Shown piece after piece: positions 17,441 through 25,322 of a stretch of 64,000 nucleotides of DNA. The notes beneath the pieces are model-generated. The model searched no databases. It saw only the letters and a list, made by a program, of their open reading frames with translations, and was not told where the DNA came from. The position numbers and the translations under genes were made by a program. The DNA lies in assembly GCA_016235555.1 (NCBI GenBank), contig JACRKC010000131.1, positions 1 through 64,000 of the forward strand. The letters run 5' to 3'. How positions within the stretch are numbered: the stretch's first letter is position 1; the number at the start of each line of letters is the position of its first letter. Source of the DNA: Verrucomicrobiota bacterium (GTDB lineage Bacteria > Verrucomicrobiota > Verrucomicrobiia > Opitutales > Opitutaceae).

Positions 17441-17670
17441 AGCACCGCATCGCGGTCCTGGGCGGTGAGAAACGTGAAGCCGTCGCCCGGCAGCATCAGC
17501 GCGGCGAAGTTGCCCGTGTTGATCGACTGCACCTCGATCGTCGGGCAACCGCCCATCGTGCCGCCGCGCACCGCGTGCCCGTCGCGCTGCGCGACCTCGC
17601 GCACCGTGGCGATCCACGCGTCGGGCACGGCGGCGGCCGTGATGGCGGGCTTGGCGAGCAGCGGGTTCAC
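17374..17670 (-). CDS. Prophage hypothetical protein, 98 aa, GTG start
   Basis: GTG at 17670 overlaps the upstream stop as GTGA. The body reads AVPDAWIATVREVAQRDGHAVRGGTMGGCPTIEVQSINTGNFAALMLPGDGFTFLTAQDRDAVLARLW. The last residues, APTRDQRLATRDLKPSA, are translated from the CTCTGGTC repeat, so the original stop codon has probably been lost to repeat insertion. No known family. Confidence 0.55.
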   Translation of the reverse strand: MNPLLAKPAITAAAVPDAWIATVREVAQRDGHAVRGGTMGGCPTIEVQSINTGNFAALMLPGDGFTFLTAQDRDAVLARLWAPTRDQRLATRDLKPSA

Positions 17671-18236
17671 GACTTCGCACCGATCTCGTGCACCGCGCCC
17701 TCCTTGAGGATGCGCTTCACCAGTTTCCGCGCGTCGCTGTCGGTGTCGCTCACGACCACATAGTCGCCCACGCCCTCCACCGTCACGCCCAGCTTCGCGA
17801 GCACCGCGGCGTCGAGCTGCTTGAGGCCGTCCTTCGCGGGCGTGACCGCCGTGTGGAGGAGCTGCGCGAGCATCTCCTCCTCGCCCTTGAACAGCTTCGC
17901 GATGCGGGCGACCAGCTCGTCGTCCTCGATCTCCCAGTCGAGTTTGCCGGCGCCCTTCTGCAGGCCCAGCTTCACGCCGCGCAGCACGAGCGTGCGCTTC
18001 TCCTCGAACATGGGTTTGTTCCGCAGCACGGCCGCGACCGCGGCGTCCTGCGCGCTCTTCGCCTCGCCGAGCGCCTTGCGGATGCCGGGGAGTTTGCGGC
18101 GGTAGAGCTCGCGCAGCTCGTGGTCGAGCTCGTCGACGCGCGCGGCCACGCTGTCGGCCGCGGTGCGGTAGGATTTCGCGGCCGAGTCGAGATCGAGCAG
18201 GCCGGCGGTGGTGGGTGATTCGGTGGTGGTTGGCAT
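17667..18236 (-). CDS. Gam-like host-nuclease inhibitor (tentative)
   Basis: 189 aa from ATG 18236. A long N-terminal coiled coil (about 20-85, SVAARVDELDHELRELYRRKLP) is followed by KRTLVLRGVKLGLQKGAGKLDWEIEDDELVARIAKLF and a small C-terminal domain. This coiled-coil plus beta-rich architecture and the early position recall the Mu Gam DNA-end-binding protein family, but sequence identity to Mu Gam is not obvious. It may equally be an unnamed Mu-like early protein. Confidence 0.45.
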   Translation of the reverse strand: MPTTTESPTTAGLLDLDSAAKSYRTAADSVAARVDELDHELRELYRRKLPGIRKALGEAKSAQDAAVAAVLRNKPMFEEKRTLVLRGVKLGLQKGAGKLDWEIEDDELVARIAKLFKGEEEMLAQLLHTAVTPAKDGLKQLDAAVLAKLGVTVEGVGDYVVVSDTDSDARKLVKRILKEGAVHEIGAKS

Positions 18237-18251
18237 TTTTCGAGTTGGGAG

Positions 18252-18272
18252 CTTGCCCGCCTTTGGCGGGTT
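18252..18272. repeat. Prophage hairpin repeat, variant copy
   Basis: CTTGCCCGCCTTTGGCGGG plus flank; hairpin CCCGCC-TTT-GGCGGG. First of seven copies found only within the prophage. Confidence 0.7.
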
Positions 18273-18495
18273 AGGATTGTGGTTCTTGGGTCTCGGGTGC
18301 GGTGAGTGAGGCGAAGGTGGCGAAGGCATCGGCGAGCGCCTTGAGGTCGCGCGCGGCGTCGCGGTGAAAAAACATCTTGGCCTCGCATTTCTTCTGGGAG
18401 GCCCAGGCACCTTCGCAGTCGGCGGCCCGCATCTTCCAGCGGGCGCTTTCCTCCTCGTGCCACTGCGCGAGATCGCGGAGTTGCTTGAGGCTCAT
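18271..18495 (-). CDS. Prophage hypothetical protein, 74 aa
   Basis: MSLKQLRDLAQWHEEESARW then an alanine-rich helix with three cysteines or near-cysteine positions (DCEGAWASQKKCEAKM). Predicted entirely helical. ATGA overlap with the upstream gene. No family. Confidence 0.55.
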   Translation of the reverse strand: MSLKQLRDLAQWHEEESARWKMRAADCEGAWASQKKCEAKMFFHRDAARDLKALADAFATFASLTAPETQEPQS

Positions 18496-18650
18496 GATTC
18501 GTCCTCCCCGTCGAGCGGGCCTTCGTAGGCCGCGCCGAGTTTTTGCTTTTTGCGGGCCTCGGTGAGCATCGCCCAGGCGAAGAGCACCCAGAACAGGATC
18601 AGCCCGCCGAGCGCGAGCGGCAGGCGCAGGAGGCAGCGCAGCGGGTTCAT
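18492..18650 (-). CDS. Small single-span membrane protein, possible holin
   Basis: 52 aa from ATG 18650. One strongly hydrophobic segment (LLRLPLALGGLILFWVLFAWAML, about 6-28), then a charged tail. Size and topology would suit a one-span holin or accessory lysis protein, yet such proteins have no diagnostic motif. ATGA overlaps with both neighbours. Confidence 0.5.
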   Translation of the reverse strand: MNPLRCLLRLPLALGGLILFWVLFAWAMLTEARKKQKLGAAYEGPLDGEDES

Positions 18651-19072
18651 CGGCGGCCTCCCCTCGTCGTCCGCGAGTGGCGAGTGACAGTGGCGAGTGC
18701 TGGGTGCCGCCGCAGCCGCAGCGGTTTCAGCGATCCGTGGTCTTTGGTCTCCTTGCCCGCCTCTGGCGGGTGAAGTCCCTGGTCTCCGCCCGGCTCGGCG
18801 GGCGGCCACGCCAGCGCCTGCAGCAGCGCGTGCCAGCCGCGCGCGTCGAGCACGATGCCCTGGTGTGACGGCAGCAGCGAGATCGTCCCGCTGATCCGGT
18901 TGCGGAAAATTTCGAGCGTGGCCGGCTCGGTGCCGAAGCGGCCGGCCACGCTCGTGTGCAGCACCGCGCCGTTGAGGGCGATGGTCGGCTGGCTCGCGGT
19001 CCCTTGTCCCTTGGTCCCTTGTCCCTTGGTCCCTTGTCCCTTGGTCCCTTGTCCCTTGGTCCTTGGTTTCAT
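18647..19072 (-). CDS. Prophage protein with repeat-coded N-terminus and hairpin-coded insert
   Basis: 141 aa from ATG 19072. The N-terminus is (TKGQG)n, translated from a 15-bp tandem DNA repeat, so copy number would change length without shifting frame. The middle (TIALNGAVLHTSVAGRFGTEPATLEIFRNRISGTISLL) looks like a normal beta-rich domain. The LHPPEAGKETKD segment near residue 105 is the translated hairpin CCCGCC-TCT-GGCGGG. Function unknown; the C-terminus after the insert may be out of its original frame. Confidence 0.5.
   Translation of the reverse strand: MKPRTKGQGTKGQGTKGQGTKGQGTASQPTIALNGAVLHTSVAGRFGTEPATLEIFRNRISGTISLLPSHQGIVLDARGWHALLQALAWPPAEPGGDQGLHPPEAGKETKDHGSLKPLRLRRHPALATVTRHSRTTRGGRR
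18752..18776. repeat. Prophage hairpin repeat, copy inside a gene
   Basis: Hairpin CCCGCC-TCT-GGCGGG followed by TGAAGTC, flanked by CTCTGGTC-like motifs; lies in the reading frame of the 18647-19072 gene. Confidence 0.8.
18998..19066. repeat. 15-bp tandem repeat, about 4.5 units
   Basis: Unit GGTCCCTTGTCCCTT repeated nearly perfectly; translates as TKGQG on the minus strand. No spacers, so not a CRISPR array. Confidence 0.9.
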
Positions 19073-19368
19073 CGCCCACCTCCCGCCAAAAACGACCACG
19101 CGGCCGACAGCGCCGCGCCGATCGCGAGGGGCGCAAAAATCCACCAGAAGAGCTTCGCCCCCTCGCCGCGCATCTGCGCGGTGAAGAGGCGCGGGCCGGC
19201 CCGCCGGAGATCGATGCGGTCCGGCGTCACGCCCAGGAGCAGGCCGGCGAGCTGCCGCGCCGCGAGTTCCGGCGTGGTGCTGTCGGCCCAGGCGCAGCCC
19301 GACTCCGCGCGCCACAATCCGTCCGGCTGGCGCGTGACGACCAGCGTCACGAGATTGCGCGCACTCAT
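19069..19368 (-). CDS. Prophage membrane protein, 99 aa
   Basis: Start at ATG 19368 (an in-frame ATG at 19410 is possible). A soluble N-terminus (SARNLVTLVVTRQPDGLWRAESGCAW) is followed by one C-terminal membrane span (KLFWWIFAPLAIGAALSAAWSFLA). It is the promoter-proximal gene of the leftward early operon. The 119 bp to the first rightward gene should hold both divergent promoters, but no clear -35/-10 boxes stand out in the GC-rich sequence. Confidence 0.55.
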   Translation of the reverse strand: MSARNLVTLVVTRQPDGLWRAESGCAWADSTTPELAARQLAGLLLGVTPDRIDLRRAGPRLFTAQMRGEGAKLFWWIFAPLAIGAALSAAWSFLAGGGR

Positions 19369-19487
19369 GGCCGGCCTCCCTTCGCGCCCGGCCCCGGCCG
19401 CGGCGCGCACGCCGTGAGATACTCGCCGGCGGGTTTCAACACCACGGTCACGCAGTTCATGCGCGACCAGGCCAACCGCTAGACGCC

Positions 19488-19757
19488 ATGTCCCCCGCCG
19501 AACTCGAACGCCTCCGTTTCCGCCTGCTGGAGACGCTCCGCGAAGTCGCCGGCACCGAGCTGCCGGTGTCCACGCTCCTCCAGGCCGCGCGCCTCGCGGG
19601 CTTCCGCAGCGCCGAGCCCGCCACCATCGCCGCCGAACTGAGCTACCTCGCCGACAAGGGCTTCGTCGCCGCGGCCGACAAGGCGCTCTCGCCCGAAATG
19701 CGCGAGTGGCGCGTCACGGCCGCGGGCCGCGACTACCTCGCCTCCCGCGGGATCTGA
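19488..19757 (+). CDS. Small winged-helix-like protein
   Basis: 89 aa. LERLRFRLLETLREVAGTELPVSTLLQAARLAGFRSAEPATIAAELSYLADKGFVAAADKALSPEMREWRVTAAGRDYLAS has the helix-turn-helix-wing outline (helices at 4-18, 27-38, 44-55, then a beta wing). First gene of the rightward late operon. Comparable wHTH genes lie upstream of the small terminase in other Mu-like phages. It could be a late regulator or a structural accessory. Confidence 0.6.
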   Translation: MSPAELERLRFRLLETLREVAGTELPVSTLLQAARLAGFRSAEPATIAAELSYLADKGFVAAADKALSPEMREWRVTAAGRDYLASRGI

Positions 19758-19905
19758 ACCATGCCCGCCCGCCCCGCCATCGTCCGCAGCTTTTCCCGCG
19801 CGCCGGGATGCGCGCGGTCAGGACGCGTGATACGCCAAACCTCCGCGGGCGCCGTCGTAGCGGCCGGCGCCCGCGGAGCAATTTCCGCTCAAGGTCTCTG
19901 GTCCC

Positions 19906-19931
19906 CTTGCCCGCCTCTGGCGGGTGAAGTC
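19906..19931. repeat. Prophage hairpin repeat upstream of the small terminase gene
   Basis: CCCGCC-TCT-GGCGGG hairpin with CTCTGGTCCC motifs on both sides, in the 206-bp gap 19758-19963. A 67-aa reading frame across the gap (ATG 19761) is mostly translated repeat and I do not count it as a gene. Confidence 0.8.
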
Positions 19932-19963
19932 TCTGGTCCCTGGTCCACGCCGGAGGCGTCCTG

Positions 19964-20626
19964 ATGCCCTCGAAAATCGAAAGCAGCCTCACGCCGGAAC
20001 AGTTCTGGTCGTTCTGCGATGCAGTCGCCAAACTCAAGGGTGGCCGCAAGGGCGCCACGCTGAGGGAAATTCAGCGCCTCGCCGCGGAGTGGGACATCGG
20101 CTACGTCTCCACGAACAGCGCGAAGGCGTTTCGCGACGGCGCGTTCTCCGAGTTCCTCGCGGATCTGCGGGCAGACAAGGAACTCGCCGCGCACATCGCC
20201 GGCGTCACGCAGGCCGGCCTCGGCCTGGACGACGCGGCCTCGAAGGTCCTGGAGAAAAAAATCTTCAAGACCACGCTCGGCATGGGCGACCACGTCGACC
20301 CCGAGACGGCCGACCTGATGTCGAAATCGATCGAGCGCATCCGCACGAGCAACCGCCACGCGCGCCGGCTCGAGTCCGATCTGCAGGTCGCCGCGAAAAA
20401 GATCGAGGTGGCGGACAAGCAGCTCGCGCTGCGCGACGAACAGATCGCCAAGCTCACGGCGGAGCGCGAGGAACGCGAAGCGAAGCTCCGCGCCGTCGCG
20501 CAGCAGGTCGATCGCGCGAAGAATGCGCCGGCCGCCAGCGCCGACGAGGTGCGCGCCGCCGCCGTCGCCGAAATCGATCGCATCATGGGCATCACGCCGA
20601 AGGCGCCCCCGGCGGAGAAAAAATGA
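19964..20626 (+). CDS. DUF3486-like (Mu gp27-type) probable small terminase
   Basis: 220 aa. Opens with TPEQFWSFCDAVAKLKGGRKGATLREIQRLAAEWDIG, an HTH-like DNA-binding region, continues with an oligomerisation-like central part (FRDGAFSEFLADLRADKELAAHI), and ends in a coiled coil (about 120-190, ARRLESDLQVAAKKIEVADKQLALRDEQIAKL). Length, coiled coil and position directly before the large terminase fit Mu gp27/DUF3486. The stop overlaps the terminase start (ATGA). Confidence 0.65.
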   Translation: MPSKIESSLTPEQFWSFCDAVAKLKGGRKGATLREIQRLAAEWDIGYVSTNSAKAFRDGAFSEFLADLRADKELAAHIAGVTQAGLGLDDAASKVLEKKIFKTTLGMGDHVDPETADLMSKSIERIRTSNRHARRLESDLQVAAKKIEVADKQLALRDEQIAKLTAEREEREAKLRAVAQQVDRAKNAPAASADEVRAAAVAEIDRIMGITPKAPPAEKK

Positions 20627-22194
20627 CGCTGCTCCTTTTCATGGCCGCCCTCCTCACCAGCACGATCGATCAGCCCGCCGCGGCGTCGCGCTACTGGCTT
20701 CCCTACCAACTCCAATGGATCGAGGACGCCTCGCGCCTCAAGAACTGGGAGAAGTCCTTCCGCATCGGCGCCACCCACTGCGATGGGTTCGCCAACGTCC
20801 GCAAACGGCTCCACTACGCGAAGCGCGACTACCTGTTCGCCACGAAGGACTGGCCCTCCGCGCTCGAATACATGTCGGGCTGCAAACTCTTCTGCGACAT
20901 CTACGGCGTCGCCAGGAGCATCGTCTCGCACGGCGAGGAGCTGGTGCGCGTGCCGATCTTCAACCAGGACGGCAAGGACACGGGCTTCACCGAGGAGGTG
21001 AAGATGGGCGTGATCAAGTTCGACAACGGGAGCCGCATCATCGCGTTCACCTCGAATCCGAATGCGATGCTCGTCTACGGCGGCGACGTGGGCCTGGACG
21101 AATTCCCGCGCCACCAGCGCGCCGAGGAGCTTTACCAGATCGCGCAGGCGCGCGTGACGTGGGGCTACGATCTCTCGATGTGGGGCAGCCACAAGGGCAA
21201 CGACACGCTGTTCTACCAGATCTGCCTCGACGCGCGGAAAGGGAAGGGCGGCTGGTCGCACCACTTCACCACGATCGAGGACGCGGTGGCGCAGGGCCTC
21301 GTCGAAAAAATCAACGAGACGCGCGGCACGCAGTTCACCCGCGAGCAGTTCATCGCCGATTGCAAGCAGCGCGCGCGTGACGAGGCCACCTACCAGGAGA
21401 GCTACATGTGCAACCCCAAGGGCGGCACGGCCTGCATCGTCAACTGGTCGCAGATGGAGCTGTGCATGCAAAACTACGAGGGCGAGCGGCTGCACCTGGA
21501 GCACGCGCAGATTGAATCGATCTTCGGCAAGTTCACGCTGGCCGGTCGCGAGGAGCGCGCGCGCAAGATCGAGCGCTTTCTCGACGGCGCGTTCCCCCAG
21601 CTCTTCGCGAAGGTGGCGCGGCACAATCTCGGCTACGATGTCGCCGCCTCCGGCGAGGGCGACCTCGCGGCGCTCTACGTCGACGAGAAGGATGCGGCCG
21701 GCGCCTGGCTGCGCGGCCTGCTCACGTTCCGCACCGACGACTGGGATTTTCACGACGTGGTCACCCATCACTTCATGCGGCGGGTGACGGCCGTGCGCGG
21801 CGCCGGCGACAAGACCGGCCTCGGCATGAAAATCTGCTGGGAGCTGGAGCAACACTTCCAGGGCCGCTTCGAGGGCCACAACTTCGCGAGCGAGAAACCC
21901 GAGATGGGCTTCGCGCTCATGAACCAGCTCGCGACCGGCGAGAAACGCTTCCCGCGCGCCTGGCAGGATGTGGCGATGGATTTCTTCGCGCTGCGCAAAA
22001 CGCACACGGGGAAAAAATGGATCTTCAGCGAGGGCACGAACAACCTGCTCGACTACTCGCACTGCGACATCGCGTGGGGCGGCGCGCTCGCCACGCGCGC
22101 GGGGCTGACCGCCGGCTACGTGGGCGCCAGCGAAGACATCCAGGCCTGGGGCGCGCCGCGCGGGCGCGGCGAGGACGGGAGCCTCGAAGGGTAG
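20623..22194 (+). CDS. Phage terminase large subunit (Mu gp28-like)
   Basis: 523 aa from ATG 20623, chosen for its ATGA overlap and because LPYQLQWIEDASRLKNWEKSFRIGAT is the usual opening. ATPase: a Walker-A-like KSFRIGATH (deviating from KSRQIGxT) near 45-55 and a Walker B VGLDEF near 160. Nuclease: NLGYDVAASGEGDLAAL (about 340) and a late acidic HCDIAWGGAL (about 485) supply RNase-H-like carboxylates. It packages DNA into proheads. Mu-type terminases package headful from a transposed prophage, which agrees with the Mu-like ends. Confidence 0.85.
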   Translation: MTLLLFMAALLTSTIDQPAAASRYWLPYQLQWIEDASRLKNWEKSFRIGATHCDGFANVRKRLHYAKRDYLFATKDWPSALEYMSGCKLFCDIYGVARSIVSHGEELVRVPIFNQDGKDTGFTEEVKMGVIKFDNGSRIIAFTSNPNAMLVYGGDVGLDEFPRHQRAEELYQIAQARVTWGYDLSMWGSHKGNDTLFYQICLDARKGKGGWSHHFTTIEDAVAQGLVEKINETRGTQFTREQFIADCKQRARDEATYQESYMCNPKGGTACIVNWSQMELCMQNYEGERLHLEHAQIESIFGKFTLAGREERARKIERFLDGAFPQLFAKVARHNLGYDVAASGEGDLAALYVDEKDAAGAWLRGLLTFRTDDWDFHDVVTHHFMRRVTAVRGAGDKTGLGMKICWELEQHFQGRFEGHNFASEKPEMGFALMNQLATGEKRFPRAWQDVAMDFFALRKTHTGKKWIFSEGTNNLLDYSHCDIAWGGALATRAGLTAGYVGASEDIQAWGAPRGRGEDGSLEG

Positions 22195-22196
22195 CC

Positions 22197-23900
22197 ATGC
22201 AAGAGCCGCTCCATATCCGCAATCTGAACCGCGCGCGCGATTGGTATAATCCGCTCCGCGGGCTCAACGTGCAACGCGTGGTCGCGCTCCTCGAGGAGGG
22301 CGAGCGCGGCAAATACGACGCGCTGCAAAAGCTGAACCGCATGGCGGAGAAGCGGCACCCCACGCTGCGCGCGCTCAAGCACCGCCGCCTCGCCGCGCTC
22401 AAGAAACTCGACTGGGACGTGAAGGTCCCGAGCGAACTCCCCGCCGGCATCACGGCCGCGCAGGCCGCCGCGCAACAGCGCACGCTGCGCACCGCGTATG
22501 AAGCGATCGGCAACCTGCCCGAGGTGTTCGAGTGGCTGGCGCTCCCGACGTTCCGCGGCTTCTCGCACCTGGAACCGCGCCATCTCGACGACGATCCGGC
22601 CGCGCCGATCGTCCGCCTCAACCCCGTGCCGCAGTGGCACTGGGGCCGCAACCCCGACAATTTCGACGAGTGGCTCTACGACGCCGAGGCCCGCGGCAGT
22701 CTCACCTCCGCGGTGCCGGTCGATCCAGCCGGGTTCATCATCCGCGAAGTCGACGATCCGCTCTACGAGATCGCGCTGCTGTGCTTCCTGCGCCGCAACC
22801 TCGCGAAGAAAAACTGGACGGTGTTCCAGGAGGACTACGCGCTCGCCTCGATCTTCGCGATGCTCGGCGAGAACACGCCGCTCGACAAGGTGAAGGAGTG
22901 GCTGGAACTGGTGAAGGGCGTCACCGGCAACAGCCGCGGCGCCCTCCCGCCTGGCGCCAAGATCGAGGCGCTCGACCTCGGCAACCTCGACGGCGTCCAG
23001 TTCGAGAACTTCATCAAGGCGGAGGATGCGGACCTCGTGCTCGCCGGCACCAGCGGGCTGCTCACCATGCTCACCGCGGCCGGCGGCCTCGGCAACGAGG
23101 CCCAGGGCCAGAATCACCAGGAGGCGTTCGACACGCTCGCGCTCGCGGAGTCGATGGACATTTCCGCCGTGCTCCAGACCCAGTTCGATCGCCGCATCCT
23201 GGCCGCGGAGTATCCGTCGCAGAAACCGGTCGCCTACTTCCAGCTCGCGGCGCAGGACGTCGAAGACCTCGACGCGCTCGCCGAGCGCCTGGTGAAACTG
23301 CGCAACGCCGGTTTCACCGCGCTGGCCGATGAGTTGTCGGAAAAGTTCGGCCTCACGCTGGAGGCGGCGGCAGGGCAGGGCCCTGCACCCGCCGGTGCTG
23401 GCGCACCGGGTGGCGGCGACCAGGGCGGCAGCGCGGGCGGTTCGCCGCCGTCTGTCGAGACCGCGCTCAAGAACCGCGAGACGCCCGCGCAGAGGCCGGC
23501 GAGCGTCGCCGCCGGTCTGGCCGCCGGCTTGCCCGCCGAAGCCTCGGCGAAGGCGGGCCGCGAGGCGCGCTTCATGGCGGCGGCCGAGGCCGCGTTGGCT
23601 GAGGCCGACCGGGCGGTGATGGCGCCGCTCATCCACCGCGTCGCCCCCATCCGCGCCGAGCTGGTCCGCCTGGCTGGTTTGGATGAAAAAGACGACGCGA
23701 CGTTCGCGGCCGGCCTGGAGGCGCTACAGCCCAGGCTGATCGCCCTGCAGGCCGACATCCCGGCCCTGGAGCGGCAGGTGCTCACCGGCCGCCCCGACCT
23801 GGAGGACGCGTTCACCGACATTGTCGGCACGGCCTTCGTCAGCGGCGTCGTCCAAGCCGGCGAGGCCCGGCAGGCCGCGTTGAAGGAGGCGAAGCCATGA
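22197..23900 (+). CDS. DUF935 portal protein (Mu gp29-like)
   Basis: 567 aa from ATG 22197, 2 bp after the terminase stop. Has the family features: NPLRGLNVQRVVALLEEGERGKYDALQKLNRMAEKRHPTLRALKHRR near the N-terminus, EVFEWLALPTFRGFSHLEP, and EDADLVLAGTSGLLTMLTAAGG...NHQEAFDTLALAESMDISAVLQTQFDR. The C-terminal 150 residues are Ala/Glu-rich. LPAEASAKAGREARF (around 23530-23570) is the translation of a common Verrucomicrobial repeat, so the tail of the protein carries an inserted element. Forms the ring at the head vertex through which DNA passes. Confidence 0.85.
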   Translation: MQEPLHIRNLNRARDWYNPLRGLNVQRVVALLEEGERGKYDALQKLNRMAEKRHPTLRALKHRRLAALKKLDWDVKVPSELPAGITAAQAAAQQRTLRTAYEAIGNLPEVFEWLALPTFRGFSHLEPRHLDDDPAAPIVRLNPVPQWHWGRNPDNFDEWLYDAEARGSLTSAVPVDPAGFIIREVDDPLYEIALLCFLRRNLAKKNWTVFQEDYALASIFAMLGENTPLDKVKEWLELVKGVTGNSRGALPPGAKIEALDLGNLDGVQFENFIKAEDADLVLAGTSGLLTMLTAAGGLGNEAQGQNHQEAFDTLALAESMDISAVLQTQFDRRILAAEYPSQKPVAYFQLAAQDVEDLDALAERLVKLRNAGFTALADELSEKFGLTLEAAAGQGPAPAGAGAPGGGDQGGSAGGSPPSVETALKNRETPAQRPASVAAGLAAGLPAEASAKAGREARFMAAAEAALAEADRAVMAPLIHRVAPIRAELVRLAGLDEKDDATFAAGLEALQPRLIALQADIPALERQVLTGRPDLEDAFTDIVGTAFVSGVVQAGEARQAALKEAKP

Positions 23901-24083
23901 GCCGGTCTCTGGTCTCTTGCCCCCTTGCCCGCCTCTGGCGGGTGAAGTCTCTGGTCCCGCGCAAAGCGCGATTCCCGAAATCGCGCCAGCGGCCCGATCT
24001 CCCCGGCCTCCGCCACAAGGTCCGCCTTTCCGGCCCGAGGCCCGCGTTCGCGGGATTAAACGGCCTTAAACGCGTTTAACGCG
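23901..24083. repeat. Repeat cluster ending in TTAAAC/GTTTAA motifs
   Basis: Holds one hairpin copy (23924-23949), CTCTGGTC motifs and, at 24054-24083, three close TTAAACG-type motifs, including CGTTTAACGCG (24073-24083), identical to the left prophage end at 13398-13408. A 60-codon frame overlapping the portal stop is repeat-derived. The cluster separates the portal gene from a decapitated decoration gene and probably marks a deletion. Confidence 0.6.
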
Positions 24084-24300
24084 CCAGCACCTCCGCAACC
24101 CCCTCGCTCATGGAAGGGCAACGGTGCCGCCGGCGACGTGATCGAAATCGCCGACCTCGTCGAGGGCCAGCCGCTCGTCGCCAGCGCCGATGGGCTCACG
24201 GCGCTCAACTTCACCGCGGGCGGCGCGACCGGTCCCGAAGTCGCCGCGCTCCGCGACGCCGTCAAGGCGATCCTCCAGGCGCAGAAGCTCATGGCCTGAG
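24084..24300 (+). pseudogene. 3' remnant of a head decoration-type protein gene
   Basis: The frame ending at TGA 24298-24300 reads SWKGNGAAGDVIEIADLVEG, then QPLVASADGLTALNFTAGGA and TGPEVAALRDAVKAILQAQK before LMA. It has no ATG after the in-frame TAA at 24057. The text looks like the C-terminus of a phage capsid cement/decoration protein, which normally lies just before the major capsid gene, exactly the position here. The 5' part, and possibly the protease/scaffold genes expected between portal and capsid, are missing. Confidence 0.55.
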
Positions 24301-24345
24301 CCGCCGCGCTGAAATCGAAAATCGAAATTCCAAAATCCAAAATCG

Positions 24346-25057
24346 ATGAAATCTTCCGTCACTCACAATCCGGCCCTCTCGGCGACGTTGAACAAATACT
24401 ACGTCGACTCCGCCGGCTTCGTCGGCCTCACGCTCGCCCCGCTCTTCCGCTCGGGCGAGCAGGCGGCCTTCTATTATGTTTTCGATCGCGAAAACTTCCT
24501 CAACATCCCGCGCCTCGCGGCGCGCGCGCCCGGCACGCCCTACGTGCGCAGCTCCATGAAGCTGTCGGATGCCACCTTCGCCTGCAAAAATTACGGTTCG
24601 GAAATCCCGGTCGCCGACGAGGAGCGCAAGAAATACGCCGTCGCCTTCGACGCCGACCAGGCCGCGATCCGGCGCAACGGCCTCATCATGCTCTTCAACC
24701 ACGAGGTGCGGGTGAAGGCCATCTACGACGCCGCCGGCGTGCCGCACGCCAACGCGCCGGTCAAGTGGGACGACTTCGCGAACGCCGCCAGCGATCCGGT
24801 GGGCGACGTGAAGGCGGCCAAGCGCGTCATCCAGGTCAACTCCGGCCTGATGCCCAACGTGCTCGCGATGAGCCAGACGGTCTACGACAAGCTCACCGAG
24901 CACCCGAAGGTCAAGGGCCTCTATCCGTTCGCGGATGGCCCGCTCACGCGCGACCAGATCCGCAAGGCGTTCGAGGTCGACCAGCTCATCATCGCCGGCG
25001 CGGTCGAGAACAGCGCGGCCGAAGGCCAGGCGCTCAACCCCGCCTACCGCCCAGCCT
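24346..25057 (+). pseudogene. Major capsid protein, C-terminally truncated
   Basis: About 237 intact residues from ATG 24346: NPALSATLNKYYVDSAGFVG, LAPLFRSGEQAAFYYVF, PYVRSSMKLSDATFACKNYGSEIPVADEERKKYA, NSGLMPNVLAMSQTVYDKL and EVDQLIIAGAVENSA. These are hallmarks of a Mu/GTA-type major capsid protein. Around 25050-25060 the frame turns into arginine/serine-rich nonsense and ends at 25350, while a gp36-like sequence begins in another frame. Expected family length is 300-350 residues, so the C-terminal third is lost and capsid assembly should fail. Confidence 0.75.
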
Positions 25058-25316
25058 CAAGCCGCTCGCGATCCGCATGGCGCTGCGCGAGGGCCAGAGC
25101 CGCCTCAACGCGGCCGGCGCGCTCCCGCTCTCCGACGACGAGCGCACCGAGTGGAAGGAGGATCTGCGCTACCTGGAGCGGATCGCCGAGGGCCGCATCA
25201 GCGTTGAGACGTCCACCAACCCCGCGAGCTCACCCACCGCGCAGGCCGCCTCGCCTTCGCCGCTCATCGGCGCCCCCGAGCGCCAGTGGTCCGCCGCCGC
25301 CCAGGACGGCATCTGA
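25058..25316 (+). pseudogene. 3' remnant of a DUF1320/gp36-like head-tail gene
   Basis: In the frame ending at TGA 25314-25316 the text reads SLKPLAIRMALREGQSRLNA, then DDERTEWKEDLRYLERIAEGRIS, resembling the C-terminal half of Mu gp36/DUF1320 proteins (LRxLxxIAxGxIxL). No start codon or N-terminal half exists; the sequence joins the capsid gene directly. One deletion running from the capsid gene into this gene explains both remnants. Confidence 0.6.
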
Positions 25317-25322
25317 GCCATG

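Noticed and set aside
18998-19066. Possible CRISPR array
   Set aside because: Units of 15 bp are directly adjacent with no spacers; it is a coding tandem repeat.
13431-19410. Defence island
   Set aside because: DUF2786, HNH and papain-like genes could suggest defence, but they form a coupled chain within the prophage ends and match phage early genes better; no restriction, toxin-antitoxin or abortive-infection signature is visible.
19761-19964. 67-aa frame overlapping the small terminase start
   Set aside because: About half is translated hairpin repeat (CPPLAGEV); no protein-like remainder. The TGATG overlap is chance.
23897-24079. 60-aa frame overlapping the portal stop
   Set aside because: Translation of the CTCTGGTC/hairpin repeat (SLVSCPLARLWRVKSLV), which also appears in other repeat loci.
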